The position numbers and the translations under genes are program-made. From positions 76,944,087 to 77,008,086 of the forward strand of contig OZ010586.1 of the NCBI GenBank assembly GCA_963932145.1: a stretch of DNA of 64,000 nucleotides, read 5' to 3'. Shown here one piece after another: positions 54,842 through 64,000 of this stretch. Each line of letters starts with the position of its first letter. The first letter of the stretch is position 1. The stretch comes from Acanthosepion lycidas. Lineage: Eukaryota; Mollusca; Cephalopoda; Sepiida; Sepiidae. Under the pieces are notes generated by a model. The model ran no database searches. It saw only the letters and a program-made list of their open reading frames with translations, and was not told the origin of the DNA.

Positions 54842-55585
54842 TGTATGTATGTATGCATGTAAGTGCGTTTATGTGTGTGCGTGCATGCATTCCTAAAAAC
54901 ACAATACTCTTCTATGGTTACTTTTTCCTGTCATGCTCAATGTAAGGAAATATGTTACACAAAAAAACTGGGATTCTTTCAATATCATCCATGCAAGTCT
55001 CTGAGTGGGATCAGTATGTCAATTTTGAGGAAGCGCTGTCCGGATAAGCAAAACAGCACAGAGGAAACCAATCTGAAAGTGCCTGGAAATGTCAAGCGTG
55101 CTGTTTGGATTAAATAGCTCCGAGCTAATGATGATAGATAAAAGATGAAACACTGTCATTTGTTCTCCATCATAGCCTGAAAAAATGTTCAAGTAAAATG
55201 TTTCTCTTTCAATGAGATCATGCATGCTGGATACCCCGGCCATTTTGTAGCAGAAGAAACAACAAAGACCAAAGTAATGGCAGAAAATAAAAGATAGAGA
55301 AATGGAAGCTGCAAGTGCAGCATAGACTTTTAAAAAAATCCCTTAAGTTTTGTTTGATGGACAAAAAGTACACCTGGAAGAATTAGCAAAATGATAAAAA
55401 CTAGTCACTAATTTAAGGACTGAAAAGGACAGGGAAATGTCACCTGGAATAAGGGACGGAAAGAAAGGCTTTCAAAAGAAGGCCATATCCTCTGCTAAAC
55501 TATTATATGAAGGAGTAAATGTGGTACACTTGGAATAAAGAAAAAGCATTTGGAAAATAAAAAAAAAACATTTAACTTACATCAA
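54839..55585. other. no firm feature; possible decayed hammerhead core at 55024
   Basis: TTGAGGA then a GC..GC hairpin and AAAAC (55024-55053) with ATGTC just upstream recall SINE family B, but no tRNA head is visible. Confidence 0.35.
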
Positions 55586-55589
55586 CTTC

Positions 55590-55880
55590 ATATTGGATGC
55601 TTTTAGGTTTACATTAGTGAAAAAGAATTCACATATTCTGACAAATGGGTCTTCTCCAAAGGAGGCTTCTTATTGGGACTCAAGCTCTCCTCTGACCTCA
55701 TATATCCAATCTCTTGTTAAAGATATTGGGAAAATGGTTGCTTCATTGTACCACTCCAGTAAATATCTGACCCTCCATACTGTATCTTTACAAGAGCCAG
55801 ATGAAACTAGAAATAGAGTATTGCTATCATATCCGTGCTGGAGTTGTTTAGTCCACACTTAGTGTTGAAGTGCCATTAAG
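55590..55880 (+). mobile_element. CR1/Jockey-type LINE, RT thumb fragment
   Basis: Encodes LLGLKLSSDLIYPISC, YIQSLVKDIGKMVASLYHSS, KYLT and, after a frame change, YLYKSQMKLEIEYCYHIRAG. These correspond to L-GL-FSSDL, K-VG-LYR-R-YL and IYKSQIRP-MEYC-HIW of the family. Confidence 0.75.
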
Positions 55881-56092
55881 TACAAAAAATCTAAACCCAG
55901 TATTTGCCAATCATGGCAGATATTGAAGAATGGATAAAACTTTACAAGCCTATCAGTAATCTGTTGCTATTTCTATGAAAAATGTGTTATATATATATAG
56001 TTCTGCCAATTCAGCCATTTACAGCAAGGATTTGCTTCATGATGAACTATTTTCATTCCCTTTGTATTCCAAGAATAATAATTGGGAAAAAA

Positions 56093-56190
56093 ATTCTTAG
56101 TTCTTGCCAACGTGTTTCGTCTTCCAACTTTATCAAGGCAAACAATGAAAGCAAAATGTTTTGTAGCCATAGTTACATCAAATCCAAAAT
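56093..56190 (-). repeat. Penelope-type terminal repeat remnant with hammerhead-like core
   Basis: The minus strand has cttgataaaGTtggaaGACG, GAAAC and acgttggcaagaactaag, the same sequence type as the arms of 38344-38650 and colinear with them through catagttacatcaaatccaa. Confidence 0.55.
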
Positions 56191-57119
56191 TTCAAAAAGA
56201 GATGCTCCTGCATAAGCCTCTTTCTGGATATTGGTATTGGTAACTTCCTTTTTCACTAAGAGTTTGTTTTTTGTTTTCCATGTCGACAATATAGTTAAAT
56301 TTTCCAGAATAATTCTAAAAATAAGACAAACTGGTTTAAAAATGAAAATTGAAAAAGAAGAAGAAGAAAAGAAAAAGAAGAAAAAGAAGAAGAAGAAGAA
56401 GATATTCTGCATGTAGATGTAATAGAAATATCCATTTCTGTTTTTATGCCTTAAAAGATAAATAGTCATTTGCTCTTGGACTGTGTCTTTGTTTATAATA
56501 TTGCTTATTTACACTGCCAAACTTGTTACATTTTTTTGCTTTAGATGAACATGTCTGTGATGTAAATTTTTGTGTCTCAAAATATAATAAATTCTTATTT
56601 TCCATCAATTTGAAATAAATAGAACAAAATTGATATGATAACTTTATCTACTAAAAGTTCTAAAAAAACAGTCAGTGTGTATTATACATTAGAGTTTTTT
56701 CTAGAATTTTGTAGCCCAAAGTTTGCTGAGCATATTGATGCGGAAAGATTACTTGGATCACTGTTTGAATAAAAAAAAAATCAGAGAAAATATTGCTGCG
56801 TGTTTAAATAAAATGATATTTATTTAAATGTAGGATACACAAATTTTAACTGTAATTACTTATCATGAAAGTTAGAAACTTCTTCACTTTGACTGTAAGG
56901 AAATGAAAATGAATAGTCTTTCAGTGAGGAAAAGAGAAAGTGGAATTGGTAGACAAGATCAAAGAGAAGTCTGCTGTTGATGAGAAAGACAAGATGCCAA
57001 GGTTGACTTGTGTCTCTTTATTCCTGACAGTCCTTTTGCAGAGATGAATGAATGTTTGGTTTTTCTAGTCTTGTGTAGGTTCAAAAGGCCTGTCTTTATT
57101 TACTGGCAGGAGAATGATT
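56191..57119. other. AT-rich DNA with a GAA-rich tract
   Basis: 56344-56403 is an uninterrupted GAA/AAG purine tract of ~60 bp. The rest has no motif I recognise. Confidence 0.5.
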
Positions 57120-57407
57120 TTATTGGCTATTTTTTTTATTAAATTGAAAATTTGAAGTATATTTGAAACCTGGAAGGCTGTGCAGAGCCTCTTCTGCAGT
57201 GTCCTTAATTTCCTCATTTGATTTGATGTTGTTCCTTTCCGTCTTCTCTACAATATTATATAGTAATGTATACCAGAGACAAATTATTACAGTAATATAT
57301 TTTCTCTCCAAGTATATGTTATAGATTTGTTGTTCTTTTATCTGTGGATCGGAATCCGACACAAGGATAACATAATGAATAAGTAAAATGTATGCAGTTA
57401 TTCTCAT
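57120..57407 (-). CDS. hypothetical small protein with possible signal peptide
   Basis: 95 codons on the minus strand. The start MRITAYILLIHYVILVSDSD looks like a signal peptide or signal anchor (charged n-region, hydrophobic core). A second hydrophobic stretch (YITVIICLWYTLLYNIV) and a charged tail with Lys/Glu follow. AATAAA-like signals lie just downstream on the minus strand (~57110 and 57090) and a TATAAA-like string just upstream of the ATG. I do not recognise the protein, and chance could explain it in AT-rich DNA. Confidence 0.2.
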   Translation of the reverse strand: MRITAYILLIHYVILVSDSDPQIKEQQIYNIYLERKYITVIICLWYTLLYNIVEKTERNNIKSNEEIKDTAEEALHSLPGFKYTSNFQFNKKNSQ

Positions 57408-58015
57408 GTTTTTTTTATAGATGTGTAATTATAGTGTGTAATGAGTATCCGGAAAACTTTGTTGGAAAAATACAAGAAGTGTCTGGAGTTTTCTTACTTT
57501 GAATTATTGTTAAGTACTAAAAGATAAATGTTACTATTATGGCCTGAAAAAGGAAAAAGAAATGAAATTTTTGCTTATGCATGTGTTAACGACCTGTCTG
57601 TGGTCATAGCATGTCCGATAGTGAAAATGTTACATGTTTGTGCAGGGATAGAAGAAAAGTTGTGTTGAATTAATGATAATTATTATAATTATTTTATTGT
57701 AATTATTTTTGACACTATAATTAATTTTTATTTATTTTTTATGGGCACAACAAAAGTCATATTATTCCATAAACTAATAACAAAAATGAAAGGAAATACA
57801 TTCCCCAAATTCCAGAACTGCTGAAAATGTATTCAGTTGTTTAAAACAAATTAAAATTAACCTCACAAAGTTTAGTGGTATGAAAAAAATGCTTATAATT
57901 AATTTTTGATTTGATCAAGGTCTTCATCTGAAACTAAAATAGTTTAGGATTTTTAGCTTTTCAAGCTTCTGCCTTTTGAATCTTATTTTTAAAACTGGTT
58001 TTAACTCCTTTTTTT
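57408..58015. other. no recognised feature
   Basis: AT-rich. Confidence 0.4.
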
Positions 58016-58019
58016 AACA

Positions 58020-58345
58020 TTTCACCCCAAGCAAGAAAATAAATCTATTAAGACACAAGGAGTTATTGAGTGTAAAAGAGAAAAAACAATAAAAGAACAG
58101 GAATTAAGAAGACAGAACATGACTATTGATATTGCATTTAAATTTTTGAAGATCTAACTTGAATTGAAAGCAGGAAGCCAGAAGAGAATTCTGTTCTTTG
58201 TAGCTATTAATAAATTTTGTCTTTATCTCTGCTGGCCAGTTCAAATATAAAATGATGAGACCTTGCTGCTAACTGAGTATAGCACTTATATTCATAAAGT
58301 CTAGGAACCAAAGATGAAAAGTCATTAAACAATTACCACAAAATT
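58020..58345 (-). mobile_element. CR1/Jockey-type LINE 3' end
   Basis: caccccaagcaagaaaataa, gaattaagaagacagaacat and atttttgaagatctaacttg match the 11890-12050 copy. Confidence 0.7.
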
Positions 58346-58439
58346 ATTTATAGAAAAGGCACAGGGAGGCTATAATATGTCAGAGCCATTTTTTTCCATC
58401 ACTGCAATAGCTAGGTATTAAACTCACAAGTCTTTGGGT

Positions 58440-58745
58440 CAAGTTAATGGATCCAACCAACAATTTTATCCACTGGGACATTTTGAGTTCAATACAAGGC
58501 TACAGCAGTGGTGAACAAAAACTTGGAGAGCTGAGTTAAAGGGAGATAACTGAGATATCCAGAAGAGCTGTGGCACGTGGAACTGAAACAATCTATCCTG
58601 GTGGACAAAATAAAGGATTCAGTTTGAAATTCCAGTCACCTGAAGAAGGCCAGAGCATACAACAGTCGAAACGAAATATTGTGAATATGGCAATAAAGAT
58701 GAGGAAATCAGTTCAAACAATGTAAATAGTTTAAATAAAATTTAG
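58440..58745 (+). mobile_element. SINE family A with hammerhead-like core
   Basis: B box gagttcaatacaaggc (58485), body ggcacgtggaactgaaacaa, CTGAAGA (58640-58646), a ~21 nt segment with partial pairing, GAAAC (58668-58672), tail gatgaggaaatcagttcaaa and caatgtaaatag. Confidence 0.65.
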
Positions 58746-58794
58746 TTTTACAATGCAAAACATGCATCATTTGCTTTTTAATAACTCTAACTAA

Positions 58795-59135
58795 TTGAGG
58801 AGGCATAGTGGAGTATAGTGGTCTGGATTGAGGAATCGGAGAGACAAGTTTGAATTCCAGATGAGTTCAATACATTCACTTATGTGCTAATACCTTTGGG
58901 AAAGGTATGAATCCATCTCTTCTCCCAGCAGCTATGGGTTAATAGCAGTTCAGACTGTGTCATATAGCCTTGGGTTACAACCAGTCTAGGAGAAGGAAAA
59001 ACTCTGAATTCAAAATCAGCATGTAGAATGTTGGACTCCATCAGGCTATCTTGCCCAGGAAACACCACTGCAACTACTGTGGAAGTGTGTGTGGTACCTC
59101 TATGAACCTAGCAGCAGTCTAAGACTGAAAGTCAT
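58795..59135 (+). mobile_element. tRNA-derived SINE, long form
   Basis: tRNA-like head (tggagtatagtggtctggat, B box aagtttgaattccag), body ctaatacctttgggaaaggt and ttacaaccagtctaggag, then a distal part (gactccatcaggctatcttg) shared with 16150-16300. This copy links the two parts. Confidence 0.75.
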
Positions 59136-59139
59136 CTTC

Positions 59140-59750
59140 TTATCCAGATGAAGGAGATAAAATTACAATAAACTTTTCATCAGTGGATTTTTGACACCCA
59201 GAATGTTTCCACTCCAACACTCATAGCATATCTATCCTCTTGTATAGTGACAAGTGTTCAGCAATTTCCATACAAATGAAAATCATATGTGAATCTACAA
59301 ACGGATCCTGTGGACACTCATGAACAGTGAGGTTGTTGAAAAGATGATGGGAACTGTAAAGACACTCATATTTAAAATCAGATAGAGACAACTGAAATTT
59401 ATAGGCCACATCATGTGCAAAGATGGATTGGAAAAACGTTATACTCACAGGAAGGTGAGGCATAGGAAGAAAAACTAGTTCCAAAAGTAATAATATATAA
59501 ATTATATAACTAGAATTGCTTTTGAAAACCATAACATCACACTAGCCAGTACCAGAACACCTAATTTCTCTATTGTAATCTTTAGCATGCAGTAAGAAAA
59601 AATTTTGACGCCTCTGACAGAAAGTGTTACCCCATGGTTATCCACTGAAGAGTAATCGTTTCAAAATCTTATACTTTATTTTCTATATCTTGAATTTGTA
59701 TTTTTTCCAGAGGAAGACAATTTCTATATTGCTTGTTTACTAACACAACA
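59140..59750. other. no recognised feature
   Basis: A 103-codon minus frame at 59221-59532 shows no motif I know. Confidence 0.35.
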
Positions 59751-59756
59751 GTATCG

Positions 59757-60080
59757 TTAAAAATTATAAGATATGAACTAACTTTGACTCTTTTTTTTTA
59801 AATGTTGCTATTAGAAATTATGATGTCACCATGAGCCATTAAAAATTATAAAATATGAACTAAATTATAAGATATGAACTAAATTATAAGATATGAACTA
59901 ACTTTGACTCTTTTTTTTTAAATGTTGCTATTAGAAATTATGATGTCACCATGAGCCATTAAAAATTATAAAATATGAACTAAATTATAAGATATGAACT
60001 AAATTATAAGATATGAACTAACTTTGACTCTTCTTTTTTAAATGTTGCTATTGGAAATTATGTCACCATGACCCATTAAA
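59757..60080. repeat. 120 bp tandem repeat, ~2.6 copies
   Basis: actttgactctttt recurs at 59781, 59901 and 60021. Copies are ~97% alike. Within each unit a 20 bp piece, aaattataagatatgaacta, is itself repeated. Confidence 0.9.
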
Positions 60081-60149
60081 AAAACATGCAACATCAAATT
60101 TTCCTCTCTTCATCTCCAGAATGTAGTAAGTAAAATCTTGATCTGTCTA

Positions 60150-60215
60150 TATTTCTGAGATGAGGTATTATGTAAACATAGTAAGATGAGGACAATAGTC
60201 CAAATAATGTAAATA
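60150..60215 (+). repeat. SINE family A tail remnant
   Basis: gatgaggacaatagtccaaa and taatgtaaatagtga. Confidence 0.5.
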
Positions 60216-60925
60216 GTGATGCTCTAGATATTTTCTTCATGGCCCTTCATCAGAGGTCAATCATTTCAAATTCTTTTTGTTGAATATCATGCATTTTTAT
60301 TTTGTTTATCAGAAAATAATCTTTACATTGTTTAAGAAACAAACTTTCTGAAGAGGATAGAGTGCCAAATACATCCAAATTGAACATTATTCAAATTCTT
60401 CCTACCTGAGAGCATATGGTTTGAACTCATTCTACAATGAAATGATTAGAATCCTTTCAACAAATAATGGATATGCATTTCTACTTATATCAGTAAATTT
60501 ATATCTATCAGTATCTTGAAACTGTTGAGATACATCCATACAAAATTTTATTTTATCCAAAATATTACCGCAAAAGGTCAGAGAAATTTTGAAACAGTGA
60601 GATAATGCAAGTTTTAATTTTCAAATGAAAGATGAGAGATCCATGTTTTCTTTTTCCAAATCTTTTTTGTATATATTATTTTATAGTAAACTCACTATAA
60701 TCACCAGTCACACTTTTTCTAACTTTATAATAACAAGGACAAGAAGATTCAAATTGTTTTTTCCTCATAATTTTTGCCAAATACAAGAAATAATTTTTGA
60801 ATGAATGATCCTGAACAGCATGTAACTTTTTGCAGCAAGCAGTTTTTTGTGATCTATTGTGATCTTTATAAAGTTGTAAGGATGCAAATGGCAATTATAT
60901 TACTTTCAATGAGATGAAATTATAA
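60216..60925. other. no recognised feature
   Basis: AT-rich. Confidence 0.4.
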
Positions 60926-60929
60926 GGGT

Positions 60930-61410
60930 TATGTGACAGCCACTGACTGACATCAGTGGTCAGTCATTTAGTTAGCTGCCTGGAATCAACATGAGCAGTT
61001 TGCATTTTTACCATGGACAAAGGCTAAACTGGCAAGCTTGGGCCATCAAACCCATAACACCATTTTCCTATTTGGAAATATGTCCTCACTTGCCTGCTCA
61101 CATTCCTGTTGAGAAATATAAATTTGGCTTCACCACATAGCGTCATCATTATTTCCTGTTGTGAAAAATATGGCTTCTTCAGAAACATAGAAGAACACCC
61201 TGACTTCTTGAATTCCTATTGAGAATTATTACAAGTAAAACTCTGTCTCTTCAGCATTTTGACACTGCTTGTTGTTGTATATATGTGTTATAATTTCTCT
61301 GTGTGAAACAAGTTTAAATATTTGTATATAGTTTTATTTATGACATAGCAGTATAAAATTTGCTTTGATAACAAAGCATGTTTATCATTCTGTTCCTTTC
61401 AATTATTTTG
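60930..61410 (+). mobile_element. LTR-like sequence, fossil
   Basis: It begins near tgtgacagccactgactgac and ends near aacaaagcatgtttatcatt. The end matches the LTR-like sequence at 49640-50165. No pol sequence adjoins it; probably a solo LTR of uncertain family. Confidence 0.4.
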
Positions 61411-62030
61411 TTCCGTCTGTGTATTAAGGTGTTATTATATCATGGATAGTATAAGGCCTATAATGGGGAAGAATGCAAAACAGGGCATATACCTTTCATG
61501 TACTCACCAGTTCCTGCCACAGAATTGAACTAGAGGGAAAATGATATTTGGGGTTGTAAACTTTGACTGCTTTCTTTATTTCACTGAAATGTAATATTAT
61601 TTTTATGTTTTCTTTTTTTCTTGACTTGCTTATACTTCTTCTTCAGATTCTAGCAATCACAATGCTTGCACATGCTTGGTACTCCAAAACCAATGTAAGA
61701 ATGAAGATAAAAAATCAAACACCACTCGCCATCACCTTACATGAACATTTATTACCTGCAGTACTTTGGTCCTTGTCCATGAAATTCTCTCCTCATTTCC
61801 TCAGTTTCTTTGATGATGTTCAACTAAGTGACACTTCTTCCTGTATCTATTTATTCAAACCACAATTCTTCACTAAAGTATTTGTCATTTCTTAAGTAAT
61901 CAGTATAATTGCAAACAGAAATTTTATCAAATGTTTGATTGTATTTTTTATTGTTTTGCACTTGTGTTATACTCTTACATTTTAATTTTATTGCAGATAA
62001 ATGTTATCACTAAATTTAGAAAGGTAAGAA
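61411..62030. other. unassigned; contains an open frame at 61563-61895
   Basis: The 110-codon plus frame starts with a hydrophobic stretch (IIFMFSFFLDLLILLLQILA) and is preceded in phase by a ttcttcttcag|att acceptor-like site at ~61646. No family recognised; chance is likely. Confidence 0.25.
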
Positions 62031-62034
62031 AAAA

Positions 62035-62510
62035 AGGAAAGACAGCTCGGAAAATTTGATACTTACTGCATACATTGAATGCAAAAGGGACAGAGGAAAC
62101 AACACATAATCTACCTAGTGAGCTTAAATAAATGGATGGTGGAACAAGGTTCAGGAAAGACAACAAAACAGCAAAATTTATTAAGGGCAACTGTCATGGA
62201 TCCTTACCTATAACTACAGAATTAACTCTTCCTGACACTATGTATACTACACCTCTCAAGAGAGAGAGAGAGACAAATCGAGTTGAGTCAATAGTAGTTC
62301 ACTCCAAACCAAACCAAACTGACAGTCATACTAACACCTTCCACATCTTGTATTATTATTTCGTGTAATATACCTTCGTTATTTCTACTCTTGTGTTCGT
62401 GTTGTTTTTCCTTGGTCCTAACCTGGACCATAACAGTGACAATAGACAGAAAATTGTGGAGAGGCATGATCACTTATGTGCTAAAAGGACATAGCATATA
62501 TAAGAAGAAA
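62035..62510 (+). mobile_element. RTE-type LINE C-terminus, split by a solo LTR
   Basis: Before the LTR: WMVEQGSGKTTKQQNLL; after it: TIDRKLWRGMITYVLKGHSI, the conserved C-terminal motif (D-R--WR-MI-HVLKGH). It is the only plus-strand RTE tail in the window. Confidence 0.8.
62192..62435 (+). mobile_element. solo LTR fossil nested in the RTE LINE
   Basis: 244 bp starting TGTCATGG and ending CCATAACA, TG...CA ends with short inverted ends. Flanked by gcaac (62187-62191) and gtgac (62436-62440), a probable 5 bp target duplication that has diverged. LTR-retroelement family unknown. Confidence 0.7.
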
Positions 62511-63565
62511 TCTTAAATCTTTTTTTAGATCCACAAGTTTCAATAAAAGATGGTGTGGTTTCCTTTGCTAGAATCCATTTTTAATCCTTGATCTAAGAAA
62601 GTGGTTGTATACAGCTGGCAGTTTATATACAGAAGATAAATTCACAGAAACACTTCAAACTTATAAATATATATCTAGAAAAATAACATGTAAAATATTA
62701 TTTCTCTATTTAGATAAGATTGCTGCAAAAAATCTTCCACAAAACTATAGTATCTTCTTAATTTATATTTGATGTATTTCATTAATTGGACATATTACCT
62801 TAGTCTTAATTAATTTTAGTTTCAGATGATTACAAAAATTGTATAGCCTGACACTGGAAAATTACATTAGTCTAGGCTTTTGAAAATTAATAATTCTGTT
62901 CACTGACTTGACTGATGTAATTCAATGAGGCATGCTGGGAACTTTGCCCCAACTGAGTTTATGTTCATTCCTATTAAACATTTATTGAGTGTTGCAGACA
63001 CTTGAATTTTGATTTATTGTTCAAATTTATTTCCTATTCAGCAGCTTATTAAATGACCTTACACTGGCCTTTCTGTGCCTCTGAGTAGACATGGTGTAAA
63101 GTTTCAGCAAAGAGAGTGAAAGCTATAATCTGATCATTTTGAAGATTCACAAATCACGATATTCAATCTGTTGTATTGAAATTATTGCCCATTGTCATAG
63201 AGTCTTGTGTATTTCACTTTTACAAGTAAAATACTGTCTCTGCGCCTGCTACAAAGCTCCTTATAAATTATTATATATTATTGCATTCTACACACTTCTA
63301 CTTAATATAATTTCTGTCAACCTTTCACAATAGAATTAAATATTAATCCTCTTCCAAGCACGTTGAGGTATCAACAAATATTCTTAGTATTTTCTTCATG
63401 AGCAATTGAGCGTTTATGTAACATGATGGAGGAGTTTATTCTCATGCAAATTCCTGCATCACAAGAAGCTGTGTTTAACTGTTGCTAGAGCATAGTTCAA
63501 TTTCTCTTTGCCAAATTTTTTGACCATGAATCGAATTGATGCCATGTTGAATTGCAGTCTTCTTT
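62511..63565. other. no recognised feature
   Basis: AT-rich; nothing placed. Confidence 0.4.
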
Positions 63566-63569
63566 ATAT

Positions 63570-63900
63570 GACGTGTGCGCTCACAATGTAGGTGATCATG
63601 GCTCTCCCCAACTTCCTATCTTTTTGTAGCTCTTAATAAATTTTGTCTTTTTGTTATTTCTCCTAAACCTTGTTCCCCATCATACATTTACTTAAGCTCA
63701 CTAATTATGTTATGCATTGTTTTCCTCTTGCCTTCAATCTGTCCTGTGAGCATCAGATTTTCCAAGAATAGATTCCTCTCATTATGTGTTCTAGATATTC
63801 CAACTATCTCTTCCTGATATTAGGTATTAGTTTCCATTTTGTTTCCATTTTTTCTAAAATTTCATTGTTGCTCAGATAATCAGTCCATAATATTCTTGGT
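63570..63900 (-). mobile_element. RTE-type LINE C-terminal fragment
   Basis: taggtgatcatggctctccc, tcctaaaccttgttccccat and atctgtcctgtgagcatcag match the antisense tails at 39800 and 165-400. Confidence 0.7.
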
Positions 63901-64000
63901 ATCAATCTTTTTTTAATATTGTTCTGTTTTTCATTTGCTTTTGGAATTTTCAGACAGGGAAGCTAACCTATCCTGTGTGTGATGAAACAATACCATCTCC

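Noticed and set aside
56173-56469. Poly-Phe or poly-Lys protein
   Set aside because: Translation of the GAA-rich tract.
61563-61895. A host exon with an upstream splice acceptor
   Set aside because: No donor, no recognisable family and no supporting neighbour; kept only as an unassigned stretch.

Overview
This is an AT-rich animal window with no recognisable host gene, RNA gene, CRISPR array or prokaryotic signal. The repeat mix suggests a mollusc, most likely an octopod cephalopod: tRNA-derived SINEs, RTE and CR1/Jockey-type LINE 3' ends, Tc1/mariner transposons, Helitron ends, a Penelope-like element, and long TA, CA and GATA microsatellites. The species call rests on general knowledge of such genomes, not on a database match. 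The window reads as intergenic or deep intronic DNA built from many layers of transposons.

0-9 kb: an antisense RTE LINE tail, a CR1-type LINE tail, a Ty3-type LTR fossil lying inside a degenerate ~28 bp minisatellite, an antisense Helitron, and a second RTE tail holding a SINE with a 19 bp target duplication. 9-16 kb: a GC-rich island with two kinds of short tandem repeat, SINEs with hammerhead-like tails, an inverted duplication of a LINE end, a mariner hairpin MITE, and an internally deleted but well-kept mariner. 16-25 kb: two adjoining Tc1 copies, a higher-order GATA satellite, two copies of another Tc1 family, and a SETMAR-type mariner relic. 25-36 kb: CR1-type LINEs, Helitron ends, mariner MITEs and several 5S rRNA-tRNA chimeric SINEs. 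36-46 kb: the endonuclease end of an RTE LINE, two long palindromes (one with a hammerhead-like core at its tip), a Tc1-type MITE nested in a SINE, and a full-length Tc1 with IR/DR ends. 46-57 kb: a rearranged, locally duplicated zone with Tc1 pieces, hammerhead-like SINEs, a MITE with TIRs starting CAGTGTAACCCGG, and a GIY-YIG (Penelope-like) reading frame. 57-64 kb: more LINE and SINE copies, a 120 bp tandem repeat, LTR-like sequences, and a solo LTR nested in an RTE coding end.

The elements probably depend on one another. The SINEs would need LINE or Penelope reverse transcriptase, the MITEs would need full-length Tc1/mariner transposases, and TA-rich microsatellites flank or follow many of them. 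The most unusual feature is the repeated pairing of a tRNA-type Pol III promoter with a CTGANGA...GAAAC core (the hammerhead ribozyme signature) in at least two SINE families, together with a Penelope-like GIY-YIG fragment. All boundaries were placed by eye and most are accurate to tens of bases.
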